From Bacteroides sp. UBA1773 (GTDB lineage: Bacteria; Bacteroidota; Bacteroidia; Bacteroidales; Bacteroidaceae), in contig DCGR01000057.1 in the NCBI GenBank assembly GCA_002315285.1, positions 1 to 55,843 of the forward strand: DNA of 55,843 nucleotides, given 5' to 3'. Below are positions 36,329 to 45,900 of the stretch, one piece after another. The notes beneath the pieces are model-generated. The model was not told where the DNA came from, ran no database searches, and saw nothing but the letters and a program-made list of their open reading frames with translations. Position numbers and translations under genes: made by a program. Each line of letters starts with the position of its first letter. The first letter of the stretch is position 1.

Positions 36329-37345
36329 ATGAACAAGGTTCTTATAATAGGTCCCAATTATTTCAATTTTCTATCGGCAACAAGGCTAGCATTCGAACTT
36401 CTAGGATGGGAAACACAGGTTTGTCACTACGACAACCCCATTCATCCTTATACCACTTGGATGAAATGGAAATATAAGTTCAGCCTGAATAGGAGAGCTA
36501 TGCAACGAAGAAGTCGTTACGTGTTCAACACACTACTGCAACAACGCTTCGAAGAGTATAAGCCTTCGTTAGTATTCATTCTGAACGGCGACATTATCGA
36601 AACATCCACCCTTGATTATTTCCGTCAGAAAGCGAAAGTAGCACTATGGTTCTTCGACAGTAGAACAAAGCTTGCAACGAGTTTGCAACATGTGGATCAT
36701 GTGGATGCTTTGTTTTGTTTTGAACAGGATGATGTGGATTGGTATCAGACCCAAGGCAAACAAACTTATTTCCTGCCGCAAGCCTGCGACACGCAGGTGT
36801 ATTATCCCATAGGACATGTACAAAAGGATATCGACATTTTGTTCATCGGTAATTTGTTTTATTCTCAGCGTCGGCAATATCTTATTGGGAAGATTATTGA
36901 GGCATTTCCTAATAAACGTATTAGAGTGTTTGGTCTATATAGGCCATGGTACAAAGGGCTGGTCAAGTGGTTGACGATGCGACATCGTAACATTTACGCA
37001 AATCGCAATTTGTCGCCTGAACAGGTAAATCTATATTATAATAAATCAAAAGTAGTGCTTAACATTCATCAAGAATCTCAGAATGTAGGAGCGAATCCAA
37101 GGGTGTTTGAAATCTGTGGATCGGGAACATACCAAGTATGCGATGCGAATCCATACATTGAGTGTTTGTTTGGGAAGAATGATATTGGGTTATACCATAA
37201 CGAAAAGGAATTAGTCGCTTGCATTCAAGCTGCATTGGCAACTGATATGCAAGCTAATGCGATAAAAGCTTACCAAACGACGATTCGGCAACACACATTC
37301 GTAAATCGAATTCAAACGGTACTTGCTATCATTGGTCAGATATAG
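36329..37345 (+). CDS. CgeB-type glycosyltransferase
   Basis: A 338-residue GT-B-fold glycosyltransferase. The N-terminal half starts with KVLIIGPNYFNFLSATRLAFELLGW and contains VFILNGDI and ALWFFDSRTKL; the C-terminal half has DIDILFIGNLFYSQRRQYL and the donor-site stretch VVLNIHQESQNVGANPRVFEICGSGTYQVCD, typical of the CgeB/spore-protein YkvP group. Donor and acceptor sugars are unknown. It starts 6 bases after licD, so it closes the four-gene operon. A strong hairpin terminator follows. Confidence 0.86.
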   Translation: MNKVLIIGPNYFNFLSATRLAFELLGWETQVCHYDNPIHPYTTWMKWKYKFSLNRRAMQRRSRYVFNTLLQQRFEEYKPSLVFILNGDIIETSTLDYFRQKAKVALWFFDSRTKLATSLQHVDHVDALFCFEQDDVDWYQTQGKQTYFLPQACDTQVYYPIGHVQKDIDILFIGNLFYSQRRQYLIGKIIEAFPNKRIRVFGLYRPWYKGLVKWLTMRHRNIYANRNLSPEQVNLYYNKSKVVLNIHQESQNVGANPRVFEICGSGTYQVCDANPYIECLFGKNDIGLYHNEKELVACIQAALATDMQANAIKAYQTTIRQHTFVNRIQTVLAIIGQI

Positions 37346-37372
37346 GTCATTAATCTCATGCCGAGCATACCA

Positions 37373-37415
37373 GCAACAAATAGGCTGACAACTAAGTTGT
37401 CAGCCTATTTGTTGC
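37373..37415. terminator. Perfect 20-bp stem bidirectional terminator
   Basis: Arms 37373-37392 and 37396-37415 pair at all 20 positions with a 3-base TAA loop. It lies between the convergent CgeB-type and lipoprotein genes and can end both transcripts. Confidence 0.85.
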
Positions 37416-37436
37416 ACATAGTTACAAAAGTTGTAA

Positions 37437-38258
37437 TTATTTCAAAACAGTCTTACGGATTTCTTCAATCTGTCCCTTCAACTCAGTCAACTGATCGCGA
37501 AGTTGCTTGACATCCATTGCGTTAATCTTGTAAAGAGGTTCCAACACTTCGTTCAAACTCTTCATTTCCTCGTTGCTGTCAACCAATTCCTGTAAACCAT
37601 CATGAACACATACGAATCGGAACGTGATATCAGCTGCAGACTCATCGGTAAACATTGGCATGAACTTGTCAATATTCTGTGTGACGATAAAGAGCTTTTC
37701 AACTGTCGATACGGCTATGCTCTCCCAGAAATTATTGGCTCTGCCAGCCTCATACTCAGCATCAACTACAGCAGAAAAAGCTGCCTGAACAGCATTGGCA
37801 TCATTACCATCGACATTCATAAAGTTCATTATTGCATTGTCGTTGATATCTGCCATAAGCTTATTGATAGCAACATCGTATTCTTCGGTAGGCATATCAT
37901 ACATCTCAGCCACACCCTTGTCGGCAAGCAACATGGCAATGGTACGATATTTCTGTGAGAGAGTCAAGGCATCAGCAGCAATAGACGGATTAAGCAGATA
38001 GGTTGGCTTGACCATCTTCTCTTTGTCGGAAAGTTGAATTTTTCCTTCTTTCGTGGCAGTAGCAAACGATGACAACTTTATCTTCTTTGCAGAAGCAATC
38101 AATTCCTGAACGTTCACCTTCAAAGCTTCGATTGTTTGTTGCTCCCCTTGTGTCAACTCGGCCTTAGGAGCACTTTCTTCTGCCGATTTCTTCTGATTCT
38201 TACATGCTGGAAGCGCAATAAGCGTACAAGCAAGCACAATAAATGTTAACTTTTTCAT
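37437..38258 (-). CDS. Lipoprotein of unknown function
   Basis: A 273-residue exported protein with a lipoprotein signal (lipobox LPAC, Cys19). The rest is strongly helical and acidic; the C-terminal segment (MKSLNEVLEPLYKINAMDVKQLRDQLTELKGQIEEIRKTV) is a probable coiled coil. I recognise no domain. It has its own promoter at 38304-38311 and ends against a strong terminator, so it is a single-gene unit. A periplasmic or outer-membrane structural role is possible but not shown. Confidence 0.8.
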   Translation of the reverse strand: MKKLTFIVLACTLIALPACKNQKKSAEESAPKAELTQGEQQTIEALKVNVQELIASAKKIKLSSFATATKEGKIQLSDKEKMVKPTYLLNPSIAADALTLSQKYRTIAMLLADKGVAEMYDMPTEEYDVAINKLMADINDNAIMNFMNVDGNDANAVQAAFSAVVDAEYEAGRANNFWESIAVSTVEKLFIVTQNIDKFMPMFTDESAADITFRFVCVHDGLQELVDSNEEMKSLNEVLEPLYKINAMDVKQLRDQLTELKGQIEEIRKTVLK

Positions 38259-38303
38259 TTTATGTATCGTTTATAATTATTTTACTTCAAATCATATTTG
38301 GCG

Positions 38304-38311
38304 CAAATATA
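38304..38311 (-). promoter_or_regulatory. -7 box of the lipoprotein gene
   Basis: The minus strand reads TATATTTG followed by C, 46 bases upstream of the ATG at 38258. Confidence 0.5.
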
Positions 38312-38364
38312 CAAAAAACATTATTATTAATGCAGTATTGCTCAAAAAAAAAGTCATATTCCAT

Positions 38365-41301
38365 TTAATTTCTTTCTTGACGTACAAATCTGCCCGGAAT
38401 ATCGAAAAACAGACAGATTGCGACAACCAGACACATCAGCATCTCCACCAACGTATTGAACCATAATGTAGGTATTTCAAGAGCACCCACACGCTTTGTA
38501 GCACAATAAAAAGGAGCCCTTCCATCATTGGTCTTCGATGGAAGGAAAATGAATCCCATCTGCGGAACAATACAACCATTTACAACGTGATGCGTACGGC
38601 TTGCGTCAGCGTTCATGGCCAGGTTTTCGAGTTGCAGATTGTAATGATTACGTTTCAATTTTAGCATCTCCTCCTTACCAAGAGAACGTTGCATGGACGC
38701 ATATTGCTTGTCAAGTGCAAGTGTAACCTTATTGTTCATATCTTCAAGCACCTTCTTTGCATTGCTGAAATAAGCATCCAACGATTCATAGGAATCATCA
38801 CCTTCGTATGGTGCCAATCGGCAATAGGTCGAGAGCTTTGGAAGTTCGTTATGTATCACTGTCATGTGGTCGAGATTCACAATTTCTCCATTCAGCTGCT
38901 CATCGTGCAAGGTTTCGAGTTGCGATCGCAACTCGTAGAGAAATGCATGAAGATAATATTGATGTTCATACTTCGTTTTCTCTGCCTCAAAGAAATTCAA
39001 TTCATAGTCGTTGTCGCTAAATGCCGTAACAGCCAAAGCCTCGAAAGCCCAACGCGAGGGAATGAAATCACCTATGACAGGTACATTGGCAGTCGTACTA
39101 TTAGGTGTCAGATCAGTGAATTTCACCACCAACCCACAAAGCAATATTTGAGGAATCAACAGCAAAGGAATACTGATATAGATGGCAACAACCGAATTGA
39201 GTGATTGTGATAACAACAAACCTATCAGATTTGAAAGAAAAGCTGCCACAAACAGTATCAGCCACCATACCCAGAACAAGTCATGGATACCCATGACAAA
39301 ATTGCCCACTACAATAAACAACAATGTCTGAATAAGCGATACGCCTGCCATGAACAGTATTTTCGACCAAATGTAGCTTTGATACGACAGACTCAGAAAC
39401 TTCTCGCGTTTCAGTACAGCCCTGTCCTTGATGATTTCTTCGGCACTGCCACTCATGCCGATAAAAATAGCAACAATGACAGCCATAAAGAAATATGATA
39501 CGAGATTTTTGTTGTCCATGATGCAATACTCACTGTCAATCGGAGAATAATGCGTAAGCATGGCACAAATCAAAGCCAGTATAGGAGCCTCCAATAATGT
39601 GATGAGCAAATATTGCAGGTTGGTGCTCTTGGCCTTTAGGTTACGCATCAAGAAAATCCCCATCTGCTTGAACGCAGATGGCTTCTTTTGGTCTGTATGT
39701 GGTATGTCATTACATGTCACTTCCTCCATAGGTTGCCGATTGTCAAGGTAACGCTGATGCCATTCCTGCGGTGAGACACGCCGTTCACTACTTATCTCGC
39801 CACTACCATTCAATTTTTTCTCATCAATGATATTCAGCACAATCTCTGGATTCACGTTTCCACAAGTAGGACACATGCTGATTTCGGAATCCACATAATT
39901 GGCAGCATTCTTGAAATAGGTTACGGCCTCAATGGGATTGCCGTCGTAAATGGGATAGCCACCCTTGTCAAGTAGCCAGAGCCGGTCAAACAGTTTATAT
40001 ACATCAGACGAAGGCTGGTGGATGTTTGCCACTACCAGACACCCCTTATAAGTTTGTTCTTTTAGCAGGTTCACTACCTTTTCGGTGTCAGAAGACGACA
40101 AGCCAGAAGTGGGTTCGTCAAGGAAGAGCACCGCAGGCTGACGAATCAACTCCAGCGCGATATTCAACCGTTTACGCTGACCTCCCGAAATATATTTGTT
40201 CATAGGCGAACCCACCTTAAGGTTCTTGGCTGCCTCCAACCCAAGTTCGTTCAGAATGGTCACGACTCGATTGTCAATTTCTGCTTCACACATGCCTTCA
40301 AAGCAAAGACGGGCTGTGAACCAGAGATTTTCGTAAACCGTCAGCTCTTCTACCAACAAGTCGTCCTGCGGTACAAACCCAATCAAAGCCTTTGCCTCAG
40401 GTTCGTTGATGTCACGTCCATTAATGGTAATGGAGCCTTCTTGTGGACGATTCGTTCCGTTGAGCAATGAAAGTAAAGTCGATTTGCCCGTTCCGCTTCC
40501 ACCCATGATTGCCACCAGTTCGCCACTGTGTAGATTGAAACTGAGGTTGTGCATGCCATTGTCGCTGAGCTTGTCGAAACGGAAATTGATGTCTCGTCCC
40601 GACAAAGTTATCTCACGGCGCATATTGGACGTATGTTCACGCTCTTGATAAAATGACATCACCGTACTGAAATACATTGGTTTGTCATATCGACTCTTGA
40701 GCACACTACTCTGTTGCCACACCATGAAGAAACCACGTTGGACAGGCACATCGTTCATCATCACCTCCTGCTGTCCCAACCACACAAACACCAACCGATT
40801 GAGTTTAGGCAGTAGAAGCGTGCGAACAACAGCATCACAATATGGAAGTTCCAACACATTCTCCGATACTCCCTGATTCATCACAAAGGCATATAAGTCA
40901 GCAAGAGTGTTGGCATCGACACTGAACCCTTTTGCCACAATGTCGAATATGTTCCGTAAGCCTTCGCCCTGTTTTTCAACATCGGCATCCGAATCATTGA
41001 AAATATCCTTGCAGAATTCTATCAATCGCAAAAGAATGAGCGTTTGCTCTTCTTTCGAGATCTTTCCTATTAATTTAGAACTGATTCCTTCAATAATGGC
41101 AGATTTGTTCAGTTCGGGCATTTCTGAATAGAACACGAGCAAATCGTCATATAGCGTCAAGTACGGATCAACATCGCGTACTCCGAAATGACGCGACAAT
41201 AAAGTCCTGATGATGTTCTCAGCTCTCTCACGCTCCATTTTCTCAATTGCGCCTACCAACGCAAAGAGATTTAACAAACCAGAAAGGACTATATCATTCA
41301 T
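38365..41301 (-). CDS. ABCG-like half-transporter with N-terminal TerB-like domain
   Basis: A 978-residue fusion of ATPase and permease. Residues 1-145 are helical and acidic and resemble a TerB-like domain (LLNLFALVGAIEKMERERAENII, IEFCKDIFNDSD). Residues 235-480 form the ABC ATPase: Walker A GGSGTGKS (267-274), YISGGQRKRLNIALELI (signature) and VLFLDEPTSGL (Walker B). Residues from about 565 form an ABC-2 type membrane domain with six hydrophobic segments, interrupted by a large helical soluble insert (about 790-920) before the last one. The ATPase-then-membrane order matches eukaryotic ABCG/White proteins and a Bacteroidetes group of unknown substrate. It lies 32 bases downstream of the ADP-ribosylglycohydrolase-like gene. 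Confidence 0.86.
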   Translation of the reverse strand: MNDIVLSGLLNLFALVGAIEKMERERAENIIRTLLSRHFGVRDVDPYLTLYDDLLVFYSEMPELNKSAIIEGISSKLIGKISKEEQTLILLRLIEFCKDIFNDSDADVEKQGEGLRNIFDIVAKGFSVDANTLADLYAFVMNQGVSENVLELPYCDAVVRTLLLPKLNRLVFVWLGQQEVMMNDVPVQRGFFMVWQQSSVLKSRYDKPMYFSTVMSFYQEREHTSNMRREITLSGRDINFRFDKLSDNGMHNLSFNLHSGELVAIMGGSGTGKSTLLSLLNGTNRPQEGSITINGRDINEPEAKALIGFVPQDDLLVEELTVYENLWFTARLCFEGMCEAEIDNRVVTILNELGLEAAKNLKVGSPMNKYISGGQRKRLNIALELIRQPAVLFLDEPTSGLSSSDTEKVVNLLKEQTYKGCLVVANIHQPSSDVYKLFDRLWLLDKGGYPIYDGNPIEAVTYFKNAANYVDSEISMCPTCGNVNPEIVLNIIDEKKLNGSGEISSERRVSPQEWHQRYLDNRQPMEEVTCNDIPHTDQKKPSAFKQMGIFLMRNLKAKSTNLQYLLITLLEAPILALICAMLTHYSPIDSEYCIMDNKNLVSYFFMAVIVAIFIGMSGSAEEIIKDRAVLKREKFLSLSYQSYIWSKILFMAGVSLIQTLLFIVVGNFVMGIHDLFWVWWLILFVAAFLSNLIGLLLSQSLNSVVAIYISIPLLLIPQILLCGLVVKFTDLTPNSTTANVPVIGDFIPSRWAFEALAVTAFSDNDYELNFFEAEKTKYEHQYYLHAFLYELRSQLETLHDEQLNGEIVNLDHMTVIHNELPKLSTYCRLAPYEGDDSYESLDAYFSNAKKVLEDMNNKVTLALDKQYASMQRSLGKEEMLKLKRNHYNLQLENLAMNADASRTHHVVNGCIVPQMGFIFLPSKTNDGRAPFYCATKRVGALEIPTLWFNTLVEMLMCLVVAICLFFDIPGRFVRQERN

Positions 41302-41333
41302 TCTTATTTTGATAAGTGGTTCCTAAAAGATTC

Positions 41334-42836
41334 TCATTCATAGATCAACAAATCCGTTATTGACAGTTTCATGTCATCTTGCGGATTGAGCCAAGAAAAC
41401 GACACCGTATGGTTAGCGGATGACAGGTTGTATTTATGAAACAGTTCCAGTTTACGGTCGTGTTGATTGTTCGGCAATTCTACGGTTTCCACTTTTTCGC
41501 CATCAAGCACAACCTCTACCTTTGCCACATAGTCTGTCCCCCAACTACCGAAAGTATAACCCACCACGACACCTTTGCCCGTGAACGTCTGACTGCCAGC
41601 ATCCGCAATGGGAGCGTTGCACTTCAAACGTTCTTTGGGGCGAAGATCCGTGAATCCCTGTTCCAATCGGACCGTTTGTGGTTGTTGAAGTTGTATGGTG
41701 ACCTCCTTGTCGCTCACTTTTCCCCCATTACGGCTGATTACTTGCAACGCCTGGTTCATCGACATCTGATACACCTTGTTGAGCGAGATATCGGTATATG
41801 CGAACGCACGGTCCTCTACCTCGCGAAGGTTTGCCATGAACTTTTCAGGAATATGGCTATACCCCAACATTGCGGCCAAGATACCACCTGCCGAAGCTGG
41901 GTTACAATCTGAATCGTGTCCACAACGTGTCGCTATCTCTATTGTTTTTTCAAAGTCCTTTTCGCCATAAAGCAGACCTATCAGGATGTATGCGCTATTA
42001 ATCACGGCATCAATGTTGAATGGGTTGAAAACACCATCTGGGCAACCAATATCTGTCCCCCACTTGTCCTGACAAAGTTGCCAGGTCTTTTTCCAATCGG
42101 TAGGATACTGTTGATGCCAACCAATGATGTCAGCCATACACTGATGGTACCTGCTTTCCGAAGGGATGACTTTCAATGCCTCTTCCACCACATACCCAAT
42201 GTCATTGCTGACAAAAGCCAAGGCATACATGGCGGCCACATACACACCTCCGTACCATCCATCGCCGTAGTTCATGATGTGACCGATGGAGTCGCAATAG
42301 TAAGCAGCAGCATTGACCATACCTGGCGACATGATGCCGGCATAGTCGGCCTCAATTTGGAAATCGATGTCATCAGCATGAGGATTGGCTTCCCAATGGC
42401 CTGACCGAGGGGGCATCACGCCATGTAAGATGTTATAACGTGCCTGTTGGTTGGCATGCCACAACGGATAGGGTGCCTGGGCAAAAGCCAAGGCAAAAGC
42501 CTCGGTCGGAGCATCCAATCCAAGTTTTTCGAATACGCTTACGAACGTCAAATCCATATAGACATCATCGTACAATCCTGGTACGTTGTCAAAATAATGT
42601 TTCAGATAGCCATCCGGCCACTGGATGGCAATGCTGTCATCGATGATACGCTCACAGTATCTGAATTCCGTGGGACCACCATAAGTACAACCTATGGCCT
42701 GACCGGCCCATGCTCCTTTTATCTTGTCGAGTAGTGTTTCCTTGGGAATCGTTACTTCTGAATTACACGATAGCAATATCATTGACATTGATAATGCGAA
42801 TGCCGTCCTTATAAATGATTTCATAATTATTTTCAT
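41334..42836 (-). CDS. ADP-ribosylglycohydrolase-fold lipoprotein
   Basis: A 500-residue exported protein with a lipoprotein signal (lipobox LLSC, Cys24). Residues 35-345 have the ADP-ribosylglycohydrolase fold with both metal-site motifs: YDDVYMDLTF (Asp90, Asp91, Asp95) and CGHDSDCNPASAGG (Asp308, Asp310), plus the opening KIKGAWAGQAIGCTYGGPTE. Cys replaces the Thr usual after the last Asp. Residues from about 370 form a beta-sandwich that may bind carbohydrate. The location outside the cytoplasm suggests a glycoside or nucleoside substrate rather than a cytosolic ADP-ribosyl protein (inference). An ATG four codons later (42824) could also be the start. It may be cotranscribed with the lyase genes upstream, from which a hairpin separates it. 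Confidence 0.87.
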   Translation of the reverse strand: MKIIMKSFIRTAFALSMSMILLSCNSEVTIPKETLLDKIKGAWAGQAIGCTYGGPTEFRYCERIIDDSIAIQWPDGYLKHYFDNVPGLYDDVYMDLTFVSVFEKLGLDAPTEAFALAFAQAPYPLWHANQQARYNILHGVMPPRSGHWEANPHADDIDFQIEADYAGIMSPGMVNAAAYYCDSIGHIMNYGDGWYGGVYVAAMYALAFVSNDIGYVVEEALKVIPSESRYHQCMADIIGWHQQYPTDWKKTWQLCQDKWGTDIGCPDGVFNPFNIDAVINSAYILIGLLYGEKDFEKTIEIATRCGHDSDCNPASAGGILAAMLGYSHIPEKFMANLREVEDRAFAYTDISLNKVYQMSMNQALQVISRNGGKVSDKEVTIQLQQPQTVRLEQGFTDLRPKERLKCNAPIADAGSQTFTGKGVVVGYTFGSWGTDYVAKVEVVLDGEKVETVELPNNQHDRKLELFHKYNLSSANHTVSFSWLNPQDDMKLSITDLLIYE

Positions 42837-42871
42837 CAAACTGTTATGTCAAACATGATAACACACATTAA

Positions 42872-42910
42872 CTTATAGATGGACATCATGGGGTAGTGTC
42901 CTTCTATAAG
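42872..42910. repeat. Hairpin between the lyase operon and the ADP-ribosylglycohydrolase-like gene
   Basis: Arms 42872-42885 and 42897-42910 pair over 14 positions with one mismatch. No T run follows on the minus strand, so it may be an mRNA-processing or partial attenuation site rather than a strong terminator. Confidence 0.5.
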
Positions 42911-42981
42911 TCTTTATGTGTCATTCTATTGGATGGAATCCTATGTGAAGGATAAATAGCACACGCCTCCATTCTTTATCG

Positions 42982-45900
42982 TCAAAGCACCTTGATTTCA
43001 CCCTTATCGGTAGTGATGCTCAGTGTTTCCAGCCTGTTGCCTTTGATTGAATAGGAAACCTTTTCGGAATGTCCGTCGTTATAAATAATTTCCAAAGTCT
43101 GATTATCCAATGCTTTCACCTCTTTGACAGGAAGGGTCTCACCGACGCGCAAAGGGTACAACAGGTAAGGCTCTATCACTTGTCCTGCCGCGCTACGTGT
43201 CACTTCTGTGGTTGCGGCCTTGTGCACTTCATATTTCTCACCCTGACCATTTTCCAACGAATCGGAAATCCATCCTTGCACCTCAGGAACTTCCTGACCA
43301 ATGATGACCTTCAGATTGGCACCCTCGCCATGAAGGGGTATGATGGCCATGTTCGAAACACCCTTCTCCGTGCTCAACACGGCGTATGGTGTGGAGGTGA
43401 TGGTGTAATCTGTCGTGTCAAAATGGAACCATGAGTTGTAGGTGTGTGTTGTGGCATCGGACGGAGTAAACACATCGAAGAGCAACCAATACTTGTTCTT
43501 TACGAATGTGAGTGCGCGATACTGGGTGACGGTGGTATCGAGTTTCTCGCCAAAGCCTTCATTGTACCAACCCTCGCCAAAATCCACTTGTTCGTTGCTT
43601 ATCCAACGATTTTCGAGTGGCTTGCGGCTGTGCAGTATCAAGTCTTCATGAGCGCGAGCGCGTCGTTTCTGATCCATGCCATCCACGCGTGTCACGTTGT
43701 GGGCACGGGCTGAGAGCACGTAGTCACGCCACTGCGAAGTGTCGTAATCGTATTTTCCACCCTCAGAGATAAGCGTGCTGCCGTATGCATGGATGGAGAA
43801 GGTAAGCTTGTCCTCATGCTGGTGTCCAGCTCCGTAAGGACCAACCTCGAAGATAGAGTACAAGGCATCAGTGTCCCAACCCGAACGCATCACGTACCAA
43901 CCTGCCCAAGGCATCCACACTGAAGTATAGCTTGGAGCGGTTCCTTCCTTACCCTCGCTGCCTACATATTGGAAATCGGTGCGATGAGGCATATACTTGT
44001 AACCCTCTGTCAATGTGGAACGTCGTTGGTTCCAGTGACCATCGTTGAGTGATGGGATGCGACCATTAGGCAATAAGATATTCTGATAGTATTCATACAT
44101 TTTCTCCAAACGTTCGGCATAATCGCCCGGCAACGTATAATTGTTGAGTTTGGCTATACTGTAAATGCCCATCATGCAACCTAAGCTAACGCCATGATAA
44201 CCTGGTGAGAGTTCAATCTGCGCTCCGTCCTCGTAGAACTGGTTTTTCTCCTCTTCATACATTTTTTCGCTGGAGAACTGGCACCAATCGGCTGCATCCT
44301 TGAATTCGGGGAACAAGATGCCCGTATAGAACAGGCCGTCCATTTCCATGGTCAGCCAGTTGTTACGCGTAGGATAAGCTCTCAGGTGAATTGCATGTTC
44401 ATAGAACGACTTCACCATCAGGATGACAGCCTCATCGTCGAATGAGGGAGAACCGAGGAAATAAAAGAACGAATTGGGCCATGAACCCAACGTACGAATA
44501 CCTGTTTCGATGGTACGCCAGCGCGAGTAGAGTATGTTGTCAGGAAAGTCGTGCAGGGTGTTGAACTTCACCCAACTGGTCATCTGGTGTACGAATGCCT
44601 TGGCATAGCGTTCGTCACCAGTATTCCAATAAGCCCGTCCAAGCGTGGACCAATAGCCGTGACGGCTGAGCTGCCAAGTCCATTCACAGTATTTTATTTC
44701 GGTAGGATTGATAGACCAGTCCATCACTTCACTGTCGCCGAAGTCGTATGCCAGACCTGAAGATGGCAGTATGTTGGCTGCGATTTGCTCTACGTATGCC
44801 GTATCAATTGCCGAAGCGGGTTTTCCATCTAAGCTACCCTTTTGGGCAATAGACTTCTGGAGGTCGCGCCAGTTGAAGAACCACAAAGGTTTTTCACGGG
44901 TTTTCAAGTAAGTTACGAATTCCTTCTTGGCCGTAGCATAGTCTTTCTTTTCCACAGCAGCCTTTACAGCAGCCATGCCTTCATAGTCGAGGTTCAGAGC
45001 ATCGAACAAGTCGGCATCTGAAGTGACTGGGCCGTCAAGGATAGGATCAGTGAGAGTGAGAAGCGAAGTCTCAACATTATAAGTATTGCCTGTGAACTTC
45101 ACAACATTCTCCAACTGTCTCTTGTATTCCTTTACGCCAAAACGGTCGGCTGTCTTCATCAGCACACCAACCAAAGAAGATGGGTCACGAGGCTTTGTTT
45201 TTATTTCTTCTTTCGGAAATGGCTGTTCGCCAGATATATATGGGAAGAACCATTCAATGGCTTTCTTGATGGAAGCGCCTTTCGGTGTAACGTGTTCCCA
45301 CAAGTTTACACCTACGCGCTCACCCAGCTGTGCCAGTTTCACAATGTTGTATAAGTTGCCTGTACTATATCCCCAAGGACGTGTGCGTGCCATTTCCTGT
45401 GGTTGTGAGCCATCTGCTTCCAGTTGGCTGTCAATACGAGCTCTGGTAATGGTATTTAGACGAGTCCCGGCATCTCCACTCTTGCCTATGAAGATGTCAT
45501 ATACGCATGTCTGCATGTCGTATTGTGTAGCATGGTTGTTGAGCGTTTTGTCCTCCTGAATACCTAATTCACTGGTAAGTAGCCATTTATTATATTCTGC
45601 AAACCACGTCTTCAGTGCGTTGTTGTCATCTTCAGTCCATGCTGGTGAGTCCTCCAATAAGATAACACCATCAATCATGTATGCAAGGCATGGAGTATCG
45701 ACGATGCCATAGCAACGACCATCGCATACTCCTGGCACCGACTGACCATAGTTCAGGTTCGGATTCATCTTGGTCTCCTCATCGAGGAACCACACCTTCA
45801 GCAGTTTGGCTGCATGGACGGCATATTTCTCGTCTTCGGTGAAGAAATAAGTGATACCCAGTTTCCTTACGCTCCCAGCCATACGTTGCAACTGGTCATA

